DNA of 64,000 nucleotides from Marinobacter halodurans (GCF_004327985.1 NZ_SJDL01000002.1:150256-214255); one strand, 5' to 3'. Shown: positions 21,684 to 30,105, numbered from the stretch's first letter. Notes: generated by a model not told the origin, from the sequence alone. Program-made: numbers and translations.

Positions 21684-22138
21684 TCCAGCAGTGCCTGCAG
21701 GCTCCTGCGCAGTGACTGGGCCTGCTCCAGATCCAGGCCACTGCGGCACAGCAGCTTCCCGGGCACCTCCAGCGCCCGTTGTCGCAGGGCGCGCCCCTCT
21801 TCGGTCAGCGCCAGGGTCACCACCCGCTCGTCGTCGGGATGTCGCCGGCGCTGCAGCAGGTTGCGGGCCTCAAGGCGCTTGAGCAATGGCGTCAGTGTGC
21901 CCGAATCCAGCTTCAGGCGCCGGCCGACAAACGACACGCTGATCCGTTCAGCGTCCGGTGCCTGCCCCCCGGCGGGCGGATCCACCTCCCAGAGAACCAG
22001 CATGACCAGATACTGTGGATACGTCAGCCCCAAGGCATCCAACAACGGACGATAGAGCCCGGTGACGGCACGATTCGCCGCGTAGAGCGCAAAGCAGACC
22101 TGGTTATCCAGTGCCAGGGGATCGTTGTTTCCAGCCAT
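21671..22138 (-). CDS. ohrR: OhrR-type MarR regulator sensing organic peroxides
   Basis: A 155-residue MarR-family repressor. The N-terminal [15 protein letters not shown] segment contains the reactive Cys 15 characteristic of OhrR; in the family its oxidation releases the repressor from DNA. The winged helix is seen in [16 protein letters not shown] and [16 protein letters not shown]. The ATG at 22138 shares a base with the gpx stop (TGATG), and a longer upstream frame was rejected because it lies inside gpx. A perfect 14-base palindrome upstream of gpx is a candidate operator. The 3' end overlaps the kinase gene on the other strand by 13 bases. Confidence 0.9.
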   Translation of the reverse strand: MAGNNDPLALDNQVCFALYAANRAVTGLYRPLLDALGLTYPQYLVMLVLWEVDPPAGGQAPDAERISVSFVGRRLKLDSGTLTPLLKRLEARNLLQRRRHPDDERVVTLALTEEGRALRQRALEVPGKLLCRSGLDLEQAQSLRRSLQALLDQLP

Positions 22139-22623
22139 CAGAGCAGTTTTTCGATGTCTTTCCGGAGATCTTCCGGCTTGGCGGTGGGCGGGTAACGCTT
22201 GACCACCTCTCCCTGGCGGTTTACCAGGAACTTGGTGAAGTTCCACTTGATCTTCTCCGAGCCCATCAACCCCTTGGCCTGGTGCTTGAGGAAGCGGTAT
22301 AGCGGGTGGGTGTTGTCACCGTTCACCTCGATCTTGGCGAACATCGGGAAATCCACCCCGTAGTTCAGGCTGCAGAACTGGCTGATCTCGTCGTTACTGC
22401 CGGGATCCTGACTGAGAAACTGGTTGCAGGGAAAGCCCAGCACCTCGAAGCCCTTATCGCCCAGTTCCTTATGCAGGGTCTGCAAACCTTCGAACTGTGG
22501 CGTAAAACCGCATTTACTGGCGGTATTCACGATTAGCAGGACCTGGCCGCTGTAGTCGGCCATGGCGCGGGTATTCCCCTTGATGTCCTGGACCTCGATG
22601 TCATAGAGGCTCTCTGTTGTCAT
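22138..22623 (-). CDS. Glutathione peroxidase family protein
   Basis: A 161-residue thiol peroxidase of the glutathione peroxidase family (BtuE/GpxA type), reducing organic and hydrogen peroxides, often with thioredoxin as donor. The peroxidatic Cys 38 is in NTASKCGFTPQ, followed by the GFPCNQF block with the usual second Cys/Gln and the Trp-Asn pair in IKWNFTKFLV. There is no signal peptide, so it is cytoplasmic. It is the first gene of a two-gene unit with ohrR. In most bacteria OhrR controls the Ohr peroxidase; here it is coupled to a Gpx instead. Confidence 0.93.
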   Translation of the reverse strand: MTTESLYDIEVQDIKGNTRAMADYSGQVLLIVNTASKCGFTPQFEGLQTLHKELGDKGFEVLGFPCNQFLSQDPGSNDEISQFCSLNYGVDFPMFAKIEVNGDNTHPLYRFLKHQAKGLMGSEKIKWNFTKFLVNRQGEVVKRYPPTAKPEDLRKDIEKLL

Positions 22624-22684
22624 TCCGTTGTCTCCTGTGGTGTCGGCAAGGCCGGGAAGGCTCTATTTATATTGAAGGCCATTC

Positions 22685-22698
22685 AATTGTGCACAATT
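22685..22698. promoter_or_regulatory. Candidate OhrR operator upstream of gpx-ohrR
   Basis: A perfect palindrome AATTGTGCACAATT lies 62 bases before the gpx start. Known OhrR operators are AT-rich inverted repeats built on ACAAT/ATTGT halves, which this matches. On the minus strand TTGTGC in its centre could serve as the -35 and TATAAA (19 bases further) as the -10, so a bound repressor would cover the promoter. Autoregulation is an inference. Confidence 0.55.
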
Positions 22699-22739
22699 AG
22701 AATAGCGCAAACAAGTCCGGAGCACCCGGTCCGATACGG

Positions 22740-23501
22740 TCAATCCACCGTCATCGAGAGCATTCGACTGATATGGGCAAACGGCAGCCCCGACTGTTCA
22801 CGCCAGGTCACGAAGGCCTCATTCACGGCCTGCCTGTCGGCCTTGCGGGTCGGTTTGCTGTCGATGACATTGGATGCCTGCAGCGCGGCAATCACGTCAT
22901 CGGTCAACAGGAAGGTATCGCGGCCTGCCAGCCGCAGGAAGCGGGCCCCAGACTGACCGCCCATACGCTGGAAGCGGCGGCCCAGCCAGGCCCACAGGCC
23001 GAACAGATCGTCGTCCGGCCAGTTGGCCAGGAACCGGCCAAAGCCACCCTCGGCCTGGCTGACACGGTACAGCTCTCCGGCATTGACCGGAATGGTCCGT
23101 AACTTCCCCCAGTGGCGGATCAATTCCGGATTCTGCATGGCCGACTCCAACTGTTCCTCGGACAACAGCATCAGCTTTTCCGGCTCGAACCCCCAGAACC
23201 AGGCCTCGAACGCCGGCCAACGATCATTGATGACACTGTGCTTCATGCCGGCCTGGAAAATCCGGCGGGTCATGACGGACAGGAAGTAGCTGTCCGGCAG
23301 GGCCGCCAGCGCCTCAGGTGGGCGCACGGCCGGCATCCGCTCCGCGAGCGCCCTGGCGCCACCCGCGCGAGCGGCCGCCCGATCCTGAATCACCTGAAAC
23401 GCCAGCATGCAAGCCTCCTCGATGTCGTCACCCGGAACTGTACCGACCGCACGCGGCGGTACTGTGTCTCTCAAAATCCGGGCCATTGTGCCATTATTCA
23501 T
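22740..23501 (-). CDS. DNA-3-methyladenine glycosylase I (Tag)-like protein
   Basis: A 253-residue protein whose middle (about residues 60-190) resembles the Tag family of alkylation-repair glycosylases: FQAGMKHSVINDRWPAFEAWFWGF corresponds to the Tag helix following its SVVFQAG block, and NPELIRHWGKLRTIPVNA to the IRHRGKI segment. However the N-terminal zinc-binding Cys and His residues of classical Tag are missing, and the N- and C-terminal extensions are different. It may therefore be a divergent glycosylase or a protein that kept only the fold. The start is uncertain (ATG at 23501 or 23486). It is 116 bases upstream of gpx on the same strand. Confidence 0.7.
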   Translation of the reverse strand: MNNGTMARILRDTVPPRAVGTVPGDDIEEACMLAFQVIQDRAAARAGGARALAERMPAVRPPEALAALPDSYFLSVMTRRIFQAGMKHSVINDRWPAFEAWFWGFEPEKLMLLSEEQLESAMQNPELIRHWGKLRTIPVNAGELYRVSQAEGGFGRFLANWPDDDLFGLWAWLGRRFQRMGGQSGARFLRLAGRDTFLLTDDVIAALQASNVIDSKPTRKADRQAVNEAFVTWREQSGLPFAHISRMLSMTVD

Positions 23502-23720
23502 CACAATTCAGGAGTGTTCCGGCCTTTCTACCCTACCGGCGGTTTGGCTAGAATAAGGAACCTCCGGGCCGGTCCCGGCCTTTCCCTGGCACGCTTCCCA
23601 GATGGTCAGCGCAAGGTTCACCGCAAACCGATACCGACCAAGCGGTTTGCCTGGCCAGGCTATGGCCTTTGCAGGAGTCCGGGATATCATTTGCCATCGA
23701 CCAAGCAGGAAACAAGCAAC

Positions 23721-24935
23721 ATGCAGAACCTCAAGAAGTCATCCAAGCTGGATAACGTGTGTTATGAGATCCGCGGTCCGGTTCTGCGTGAAGCCCGTCG
23801 CCTGGAAGAGGAAGGCCACCGCGTCCTCAAACTGAACATCGGCAACCCGGCCGCCTTCGAGCTGGACATTCCCGAGGAAATCCAGCAGGACGTCATCTAC
23901 AATCTGCATTCGGCCCAGGGCTATGTGGAATCCAAGGGCCTGTTCTCGGCCCGTAAGGCGATCATGCATTACTGCCAGCAGCGCGGCATCGACAAGGTGG
24001 ACATCGACGATATCTACCTGGGCAACGGCGTCAGTGAGTTGATCGTCATGTCCATGCAGGCGCTGCTCAATACCGGTGACGAGGTGCTGGTCCCCGCGCC
24101 CGACTACCCGCTCTGGACCGCGGCTGTCACCCTGTCCAGCGGCAAGCCGGTGCACTACCATTGCGACGAGGCCCAGGACTGGTTCCCGGACATCGACGAC
24201 ATCAAGAGCAAGATCACGTCCCGGACCCGGGCGATCGTGGTGATCAACCCGAACAACCCGACCGGTGCCGTCTACCCGCCGGAACTGCTGGAGCAGATTG
24301 TCGAGCTGGCCCGCCAGCACAACCTCATCGTCCTGTCCGACGAGATCTACGACAAGATCCTGTATGACGGTGCCAAGCATGTCCCCACCGCTTCCCTGGC
24401 CGACGACGTGCTGTTCTTCACCTACAACGGGCTGTCCAAGAACTACCGTGCCGCCGGCTACCGCTCCGGCTGGATGATTATCAGCGGCGCCAAGCACAAG
24501 GCCATCGACCTGATCGAAGGCATCGAGATGCTGGCCTCCATGCGCCTGTGCTCCAACGTGCCTGCACAACTGGCCATCCAGACCGCGCTGGGCGGCTACC
24601 AGTCCATCAATGACCTGGTGGCCCCGGGCGGGCGCCTGTACGAGCAGCGCGAGACGGCCTGGTCCCTGCTTAACGACATCCCCGGCGTCAGCTGCGTGAA
24701 GCCACAGGGGGCGCTGTACATGTTCCCGCGCCTGGACGCCAAGCGCTACCCGATCCATAACGACGAGAAACTGGTGTTCGATCTGCTGTTGCAGGAGCGC
24801 ATCCTGCTGGTACAGGGGTCAGCGTTCAATATCGACGACAAACAGCATCTGCGGGTGGTATTCCTGCCCCGTGTGGATACGCTGGAAGATGCCATGAAAC
24901 GTCTGGCACACTTTCTGGCGACCTACCAGCAGTAA
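23721..24935 (+). CDS. alaA: Glutamate-pyruvate aminotransferase, AlaA type
   Basis: PLP-dependent class I aminotransferase of 404 residues, nearly identical in length to E. coli AlaA (405), which makes alanine from pyruvate and glutamate. The N-terminal KSSKLDNVCYEIRGPVLREA signature is specific to AlaA. The INPNNPTGAVYP, DEIYDKILYDG and PLP-lysine motif NGLSKNYRAAGYRSGW are all present, as is the terminal Arg region LRVVFLPR. The frame stays open 600 bases upstream, but the ATG at 23721 with AGCAGGAAAC before it agrees with homologues. Confidence 0.93.
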   Translation: MQNLKKSSKLDNVCYEIRGPVLREARRLEEEGHRVLKLNIGNPAAFELDIPEEIQQDVIYNLHSAQGYVESKGLFSARKAIMHYCQQRGIDKVDIDDIYLGNGVSELIVMSMQALLNTGDEVLVPAPDYPLWTAAVTLSSGKPVHYHCDEAQDWFPDIDDIKSKITSRTRAIVVINPNNPTGAVYPPELLEQIVELARQHNLIVLSDEIYDKILYDGAKHVPTASLADDVLFFTYNGLSKNYRAAGYRSGWMIISGAKHKAIDLIEGIEMLASMRLCSNVPAQLAIQTALGGYQSINDLVAPGGRLYEQRETAWSLLNDIPGVSCVKPQGALYMFPRLDAKRYPIHNDEKLVFDLLLQERILLVQGSAFNIDDKQHLRVVFLPRVDTLEDAMKRLAHFLATYQQ

Positions 24936-24960
24936 TTCACCGGTAAAGCGAACGGCGGCC

Positions 24961-25425
24961 ATGGCGGATATTCATATCGAGGAATTCTACCGGGATACGG
25001 CCATTATCCTGGTACAGCTGTACAACGCCTTCCCGCGCAAGGTCAGCCTTTATGTGGAAGACATCTCCGGGCCGGATTCCCCCGATGAATTCGGCCTGCA
25101 CAGCCGCCGGCACCGGGCCTGCTTCTCAACCATGCTGTGGCTGGCCGACGAAGGTCACATCCGCTACGACGACACCATCCACCAGGATGCCGTCGACCAA
25201 GTGGTGCTGACCCAGCCGGCCTTCACGCGCCTCAATGCCCCCGTACGCACGGAGCACCTGCCCGACTCACTGACAGGGACCTACCCGGAGGATACCGACG
25301 GCCTGCCGCCCGCCGTACAGGCCGATCTGGCCACCAACATCCATCTGCTCCGGGTCGCCCTGAAAAATGGCAACTCGTCGCTGATCGCCGACGCGGTCCA
25401 GTCCGTATTATTTGTCGGAAACTGA
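24961..25425 (+). CDS. Conserved hypothetical protein
   Basis: A 154-residue soluble protein of unknown function. It starts with IEEFYRDTAIILVQLYNAFPRK, a segment that looks like the beginning of a helical, possibly winged-helix domain, followed by VEDISGPDSPDEFGLHSRRHRACFSTMLWLADEGHIRYDDTI, reminiscent of a helix-turn-helix plus beta-wing. The C-terminal third is a long helix. It has no signal peptide or membrane segment. It lies 25 bases after alaA on the same strand and is probably cotranscribed. Confidence 0.7.
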   Translation: MADIHIEEFYRDTAIILVQLYNAFPRKVSLYVEDISGPDSPDEFGLHSRRHRACFSTMLWLADEGHIRYDDTIHQDAVDQVVLTQPAFTRLNAPVRTEHLPDSLTGTYPEDTDGLPPAVQADLATNIHLLRVALKNGNSSLIADAVQSVLFVGN

Positions 25426-25525
25426 CACATGCGAGGGCGTTCCATCGAAAACTAATGCCGGCCAATACGGTCAAAGAGGTCGTTTAACCATCCGGAGATC
25501 GGAGCGTTAATTCCCTGTCAGGCTA

Positions 25526-25554
25526 TTGAACGCCGCAGGGGCTGCCCCGATATA
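25526..25554 (+). promoter_or_regulatory. Candidate sigma-32 (heat-shock) promoter for htpX
   Basis: TATTGAA is followed after 14 bases by CCCCGATAT, close to the RpoH consensus CTTGAA-N(11-15)-CCCATNT. It lies about 120 bases before the htpX start, in a 250-base gap. htpX is heat-induced in E. coli, which agrees with the assignment. Confidence 0.5.
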
Positions 25555-25675
25555 AAGGCTGGATCGGGGGATTGTGGAGAGCTCCGTGCCAAGCGGCCCT
25601 CTCCGGAATCCCTTGCCCGGAGCAAACCATGTCCACTGACATTCCGGGCCTGACCACTCTGGAGAATGGAGAACG

Positions 25676-26557
25676 ATGAGAATCCTCTTGTTCCTGGCCA
25701 CCAACCTGGCCGTGATTTTTGTAGCCAGCATCACGTTGAAGCTGTTCGGCGTGGACTCGTACCTGGCGCAGAACGGTATTGCCTACGGCAACCTGCTGGT
25801 CTTCGCCGCCGTTTTCGGTTTTGCCGGCTCCATCATTTCCCTGCTCATTTCCAAGCGCATGGCTTTATGGAGCACCCGCGCCCAGATCATCGAGCAGCCC
25901 CGCACCCCTGCTGAACGCTGGCTCGTGGAAACCGTGGGCGAACTGGCCCGCCAGGCCGGCATCAAGATGCCGGATGTGGCGATTTTCCCGGCCCAGCAAT
26001 CCAATGCTTTCGCCACCGGCTGGAACAGGAACGACGCCCTGGTCGCTGTCAGCGACGGCCTGTTACAACGTTTCGACAAGAATGAAATCCGTGCCGTTCT
26101 GGGGCACGAGATCGGTCACGTCGCTAATGGCGACATGGTGACCCTGGCCCTGATCCAGGGGGTGGTCAACACGTTTGTGATTTTCGCGGCACGGGTGATC
26201 GGTTCGATCGTGGATCGCGTGATCCTGCGCAACGAGAACGGCCATGGCATCGGCTTCTTCGTGGTCAGTATGATCGCCGAAGTGGTCCTGGGCATCCTGG
26301 CCAGCACCATTGTGTTCTGGTTCTCCCGCCGTCGCGAGTTCCGGGCCGACATCGCCGGTGCCCGATTGGCCGGGAGCGGCGCCATGATCAGCGCCCTCAA
26401 CCACCTGCGCCGGGAAAGTGAAATGCCGGACCAGATGCCGGATTCCCTGCAGGCGTTCGGGATCAACCGCGGTGCCCGGGGCGGCCTGGCCGCCCTGTTC
26501 ATGACGCACCCGCCGCTGGAAGAGCGCATTGCGGCGTTGCAGAGGCTTGGTTCATAA
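25676..26557 (+). CDS. htpX: Membrane-bound zinc protease HtpX
   Basis: Inner membrane M48 metalloprotease that, with FtsH, degrades misfolded membrane proteins. The 293 residues include four predicted transmembrane stretches (about 4-24, 34-54, 155-178, 193-215), the zinc-binding [11 protein letters not shown] motif (near residue 143) and the third ligand Glu in [10 protein letters not shown]. The C-terminal [12 protein letters not shown] is typical. GGAGAACG precedes the ATG. A candidate heat-shock promoter lies upstream. A GC-rich hairpin follows the stop. Confidence 0.96.
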   Translation: MRILLFLATNLAVIFVASITLKLFGVDSYLAQNGIAYGNLLVFAAVFGFAGSIISLLISKRMALWSTRAQIIEQPRTPAERWLVETVGELARQAGIKMPDVAIFPAQQSNAFATGWNRNDALVAVSDGLLQRFDKNEIRAVLGHEIGHVANGDMVTLALIQGVVNTFVIFAARVIGSIVDRVILRNENGHGIGFFVVSMIAEVVLGILASTIVFWFSRRREFRADIAGARLAGSGAMISALNHLRRESEMPDQMPDSLQAFGINRGARGGLAALFMTHPPLEERIAALQRLGS

Positions 26558-26578
26558 CACCCGTCAACATCTCACCCG

Positions 26579-26600
26579 CGGGGCATCTCCGGATGCCCCG
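26579..26600 (+). terminator. Hairpin downstream of htpX
   Basis: A perfect 9-base-pair stem (CGGGGCATC / GATGCCCCG) with a TCCG tetraloop lies 22 bases after the htpX stop. It is followed by TTCCCCACCTT rather than a clean T-tract, so it may be a weak terminator or a 3'-end stabiliser. Confidence 0.5.
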
Positions 26601-26668
26601 TTCCCCACCTTCGTACTATGGCCGTCCGGCCGGATCACTGTCACACTGTTTGAAGAAGACAGCCAAAT

Positions 26669-26786
26669 CGATCCGCGTGACGGGAACAGGATCACGCATC
26701 GACTGTCATGTTCGCGACATAATCGATGGGTAGTCTGATTTCGAAAGGGCAAGGACAAGCCCGGGAAAAAAGGCTGATGGTGCCCT
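26669..26786 (+). other. Candidate structured RNA leader of the small gene at 26834
   Basis: Two stems stand out. Stem 1 pairs CGATccGCGTGA (26669-26680) with TCACGCATCG (26692-26701), ten pairs with a two-base bulge. Stem 2 pairs AGGGCA (26746-26751) with TGCCCT (26781-26786) around an internal loop and an inner AGCC/GGCT stem (26758-26761 / 26772-26775) closed by a purine-rich loop. A short ATGT/ACAT hairpin lies between them. It ends 48 bases before a 58-codon gene. It matches no riboswitch class I can recognise. Confidence 0.35.
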
Positions 26787-26833
26787 AGAGGTGACCGCCA
26801 GCAACTCCCCAACCAAAGAGAGAGGCCGGAATC

Positions 26834-27010
26834 GTGACAGAGCAGCAACCGACCGCAGAAAGCTGGATGAATGGCGCAGCAATCATTCTTTCCGATGGCC
26901 GGGAAATCCCCATCACCGACACCATGGTGCGGGATTCACTGGAAAAGCTGGCCCATGAGAACGAAACCGCGGAGCAGGACGCCCGTGAACTGAAGAGGGC
27001 CGCCGGCTGA
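26834..27010 (+). CDS. Small conserved protein, PA1571-like
   Basis: A 58-residue acidic protein starting at GTG, with AGAGAGAGG upstream. Its core reads IILSDGREIPITDTMVRDSLEKL: a short beta hairpin followed by a helix. This pattern (Asp-Gly-Arg-Glu then P-I-T-x-x-M) resembles small proteins annotated as the PA1571 family in pseudomonads; function is unknown. The C-terminal 20 residues form a charged helix. It is convergent with pdxB, 44 bases away, and is preceded by the structured leader described at 26669-26786. Confidence 0.65.
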   Translation: MTEQQPTAESWMNGAAIILSDGREIPITDTMVRDSLEKLAHENETAEQDARELKRAAG

Positions 27011-27054
27011 GGCTGGCCCGGTTCCCGGACAGCACCGGGGGCCCCAATGCATCG

Positions 27055-28203
27055 TCAGACCTTGAGCTTGAACTCCAGCGCCTTGAACACCTGCTGGAGT
27101 TCCTTGGCCCCACCCTTGAGCTGGATCTTGACACTCGAAAACTCCCGCCGCACCGGATAGTCCCGGCGCATGGCGTCAAACGCGCGCGCGCGCCCATCCT
27201 CGGGCAATGCCAGTACCCGGCGGTAGCGGGCCGCATCGCGACGCACGTCGTAGCAGGCCCGGATAGCCACGTGCGCCGCATCCAGAGCGGTGGCCGATGA
27301 GGTAAACGACAGCTTGCTCAGAGCCGGATCCGCCATAAACTGCCCGGCCTGCTTGCGGGCCGGCAGCCCCAGGAAGTGGCACAGGGCGCGGTAAATCATC
27401 TCCGTACCGCCCACCTTCCCTTCCAGGCTGTATCCGGCGATGTGGGGCGTCATCAGCCAGACCGCCCGGGCCAGATCCGGGTCCACGCCCGGCTCGCCTT
27501 CCCAGACGTCCAGCACCACCTGCGGCGCATCCCCGGCCTGGAGCCGGGCCAGCAACGCCTGGGTATCCACCACACCGCCCCGGCTGGTATTGATCAGCAA
27601 CTGCCGACCGGTCAGTGCCCGCAGCCGGTCCGCATTCAGCAAGTGGTGCGTGGGATAATCACCGTCCTGGGTGAGCGGCGTGTGCAGCGTCACGATGTCG
27701 CAGGCCAGCACGTCCTCCAGGTCGCAGAACCCACCCTCCCCTTCAATCCTCTGACGAGGCGGGTCGCTGATCTTTACGGTAAAGCCAAGCCGCGTCAGGC
27801 GGCGGCCCAGGGCCTGACCGACGTTGCCGGCACCGATAATGCCCACCGACAGATCGGACCAGTCGTCCTCGCCCCTCTCTTCGGCATGGATGGACAGGAC
27901 ACTCAGCACATACTCCGCGACGCTGGCCGCGTTACAGCCGGGCGCACTGGCAAAGGCGATCCCCTGCTCCGCCAGCCAGTCGACGTCCACATGATCGGTG
28001 CCGATCGTTGCAGTCCCCACAAACTTGACCCGGCTACCTTCGAGCAGGTGGCGATCCACCCGGGTGACCGAGCGCACCAGCAGGATATCGGCGTCGGCAA
28101 CGTCCTGCGGCTCCATCTCCCGGCCCGCGACGCGGCGGATAGAGCCGATCTCGTCAAAGAACCGGTCCAGCAGAGGGATATTCTCATCGGCAACGATCAG
28201 CAT
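27055..28203 (-). CDS. pdxB: Erythronate-4-phosphate dehydrogenase
   Basis: Second enzyme of the DXP-dependent pyridoxal phosphate pathway, oxidising 4-phosphoerythronate. The 382-residue protein starts MLIVADENIPLLD, has the NAD-binding GIIGAGNVGQALGRRL motif, the catalytic NTSRGGVVD and HIAGYSLEGKVGGTEMIY blocks, and the C-terminal PdxB dimerisation domain (from about residue 290) that distinguishes it from other 2-hydroxyacid dehydrogenases. The ATG at 28203 follows AAGGAAG; a longer frame into the upstream gene was rejected. It is the last gene of an epmC-rhlB-pdxB unit, 14 bases after the helicase. Confidence 0.95.
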   Translation of the reverse strand: MLIVADENIPLLDRFFDEIGSIRRVAGREMEPQDVADADILLVRSVTRVDRHLLEGSRVKFVGTATIGTDHVDVDWLAEQGIAFASAPGCNAASVAEYVLSVLSIHAEERGEDDWSDLSVGIIGAGNVGQALGRRLTRLGFTVKISDPPRQRIEGEGGFCDLEDVLACDIVTLHTPLTQDGDYPTHHLLNADRLRALTGRQLLINTSRGGVVDTQALLARLQAGDAPQVVLDVWEGEPGVDPDLARAVWLMTPHIAGYSLEGKVGGTEMIYRALCHFLGLPARKQAGQFMADPALSKLSFTSSATALDAAHVAIRACYDVRRDAARYRRVLALPEDGRARAFDAMRRDYPVRREFSSVKIQLKGGAKELQQVFKALEFKLKV

Positions 28204-28217
28204 GGTTCTTCCTTGCT

Positions 28218-29495
28218 TCAGGCCCGGCGCTGGCGTCGCCCCTGCGGGCGCCGACCGCCGCCGCCACTGCTGCGCCGGCGACGCGGCTGCACCGGCTGGG
28301 ACAGCGGGGCCATCAGGCTTTCTTCCGGAATCGTGCATTCCAGTTTCTGGCTAATATAGCTCTCGATGGCCGGCAGGGAAAAAGCGTCGTCCTCACTGGC
28401 GAAGCTGACCGAGACGCCGTGCTCCCCGGCCCGGCCGGTGCGGCCGATGCGGTGTACGTAATCCTCGGCGTTTTCCGGCAGGTTGAAGTTGAAGACGTGG
28501 GTCACGCCGCTGACGTGAATGCCGCGACCGGCAACATCGGTTGCTACCAGCGCCTTGATCGAACCGTCCTTGAACTTGTCGAGGGTCCGCAGGCGCTTGC
28601 TCTGTGCAATCTCACCGGACAGCAACGCGGTACTGATACCCTGACGCCGCAGATCGGCTTCCAGGTCCCGGCATTGATCCCGGCGGTTGGCAAAGATGAT
28701 CGCCTTGCTGACTTCCGGTCGTTGCAGGTAGTTGGTCAATACCGTGAGCTTGTCGTCTTCTCCCACCATGTATACGGTCTGCTCGACCCGCTCGGCGGTC
28801 TTCTGCTCCGGCTCGATCTCCACGAACTCGGCGGATTGGGTCCACATGGACGACAGGTTCAGCACGTCCTGGTTGAAGGTCGCGCTGAACAGCAGCGTCT
28901 GACGCTCTTCCTTGGGGGTGCACTTGCGGATGATCCGCTTCACATCCGGGATGAACCCCATATCGAGCATCCGATCCGCTTCATCGATAATGAGGATATC
29001 CAGTTGGTCCAGGAACACGTCCTGGGAGCCCAGGAAATCGATCAGGCGGCCCGGCGTCGCGACGAGGATGTCGACCACCTCATTGCGCAGCTGGTCCCGC
29101 TGCTTGTCGTAGTTCATGCCACCCAGCACGGTGACCACATTATGGCCGGTATGGGCACAGAGCTCTTCGGCATCCTTGGCAATCTGCAGGGCCAACTCCC
29201 GGGTCGGTGCCAGCGCCAGGATCCGCGGCTCGGACGCAAAACGCTCCGCGAACGGGATCGGCGACTGCAAAAGCCGCTGGATCGCGGTGATCAGGAAGGC
29301 GGCCGTCTTGCCCGTGCCGGTCTGGGCCTGCCCAATCAGGTCATGGCCGGCCAGCGTCAGCGGCAGGGTCTCCGCCTGGATCGGTGTGCAGAATTCGAAA
29401 CCGATGCCGGCAATGGCCTTCTGCAGGGTCTTGTCCAGCTGGAAATCGGTAAACCGGGTTCTGCGTTCATCAACGGGTACTTCAGGTGTATTCAA
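28218..29495 (-). CDS. rhlB: DEAD-box ATP-dependent RNA helicase, RhlB type
   Basis: A 425-residue DEAD-box RNA helicase. All motifs are seen: Q motif (FEFCTPIQ), AQTGTGKTA, PTRELALQ, VATPGRL, DEAD in LIIDEADRML, SAT and HRIGRTGRAG. The C-terminal tail after residue 395 is basic and Gly/Arg-rich, suited to RNA binding or RNase E contact. The N-terminus and the TRFTDFQLDKTLQKAI block are like RhlB, the degradosome helicase, but assignment among DEAD-box paralogues without alignment is moderate. It is in line with epmC upstream and pdxB downstream. Confidence 0.85.
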   Translation of the reverse strand: MNTPEVPVDERRTRFTDFQLDKTLQKAIAGIGFEFCTPIQAETLPLTLAGHDLIGQAQTGTGKTAAFLITAIQRLLQSPIPFAERFASEPRILALAPTRELALQIAKDAEELCAHTGHNVVTVLGGMNYDKQRDQLRNEVVDILVATPGRLIDFLGSQDVFLDQLDILIIDEADRMLDMGFIPDVKRIIRKCTPKEERQTLLFSATFNQDVLNLSSMWTQSAEFVEIEPEQKTAERVEQTVYMVGEDDKLTVLTNYLQRPEVSKAIIFANRRDQCRDLEADLRRQGISTALLSGEIAQSKRLRTLDKFKDGSIKALVATDVAGRGIHVSGVTHVFNFNLPENAEDYVHRIGRTGRAGEHGVSVSFASEDDAFSLPAIESYISQKLECTIPEESLMAPLSQPVQPRRRRSSGGGGRRPQGRRQRRA

Positions 29496-29550
29496 CGAGT
29501 CCTCCCGAACTGTCGGATGGCCGGACGCGTCACGCCTGGCCCAGAATGCA

Positions 29551-30105
29551 TTATATCGCCGACCGTTCCCGGTCCGGCGTAAAAAGGTGCGCCCCGAAGA
29601 CCACTTCCCGGTCGTAGAACGTCAGGAGCGTCTCCAGGAACAACCGGCCACGAGGCGGCAGGCTGCCCGTTTCGAGATAGCCACGGGCCTGCCGGGCCAC
29701 CTTGCGGCGAAATCCGGCTTCATCACACGCGCCGTCCCCGGAGAGGTTATCGACGCTGATGTTGAACGTGACGCCGGCCGCCTCGGAGAACAGCCATTCC
29801 AGCGCCTGGGGTTTGACCTCCACCGATTCGAACGCCGCCTGCTGCTCCCGGGTGCGTCCGTCCGGACAATACCAGTAGCCGTAATCATGGAGCTGGCGGC
29901 GACGCTCCCCGGCAATGCACCAGTGACTGATCTCATGCAGGGCACTGGCAAAGTAGCCGTGGGCAAAGACGACACGATGGCAACCGGTTTCATCACCGGC
30001 CGGTATATACTCCGGTTCATCGTCTCCGCGCACGAGGATGGTCCGCCACCGCTCCCAGAAGAGATCGTTGAACAGCATTATCAGGTCATCTGGATGGTGT
30101 TTCAT
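29551..30105 (-). CDS. epmC: Elongation factor P hydroxylase EpmC
   Basis: EpmC (YfcM) hydroxylates the beta-lysylated lysine of elongation factor P. The 184-residue protein matches the E. coli enzyme across nearly its whole length, with IVFAHGYFASALHEISHWCIAG (the metal-binding HEISH), DYGYWYCPDGR and VEVKPQALEWLF. The ATG at 30105 gives the E. coli length; an upstream open extension of 44 codons has no counterpart in homologues. The other modification genes (efp, epmA, epmB) are not in this window. Confidence 0.93.
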   Translation of the reverse strand: MKHHPDDLIMLFNDLFWERWRTILVRGDDEPEYIPAGDETGCHRVVFAHGYFASALHEISHWCIAGERRRQLHDYGYWYCPDGRTREQQAAFESVEVKPQALEWLFSEAAGVTFNISVDNLSGDGACDEAGFRRKVARQARGYLETGSLPPRGRLFLETLLTFYDREVVFGAHLFTPDRERSAI

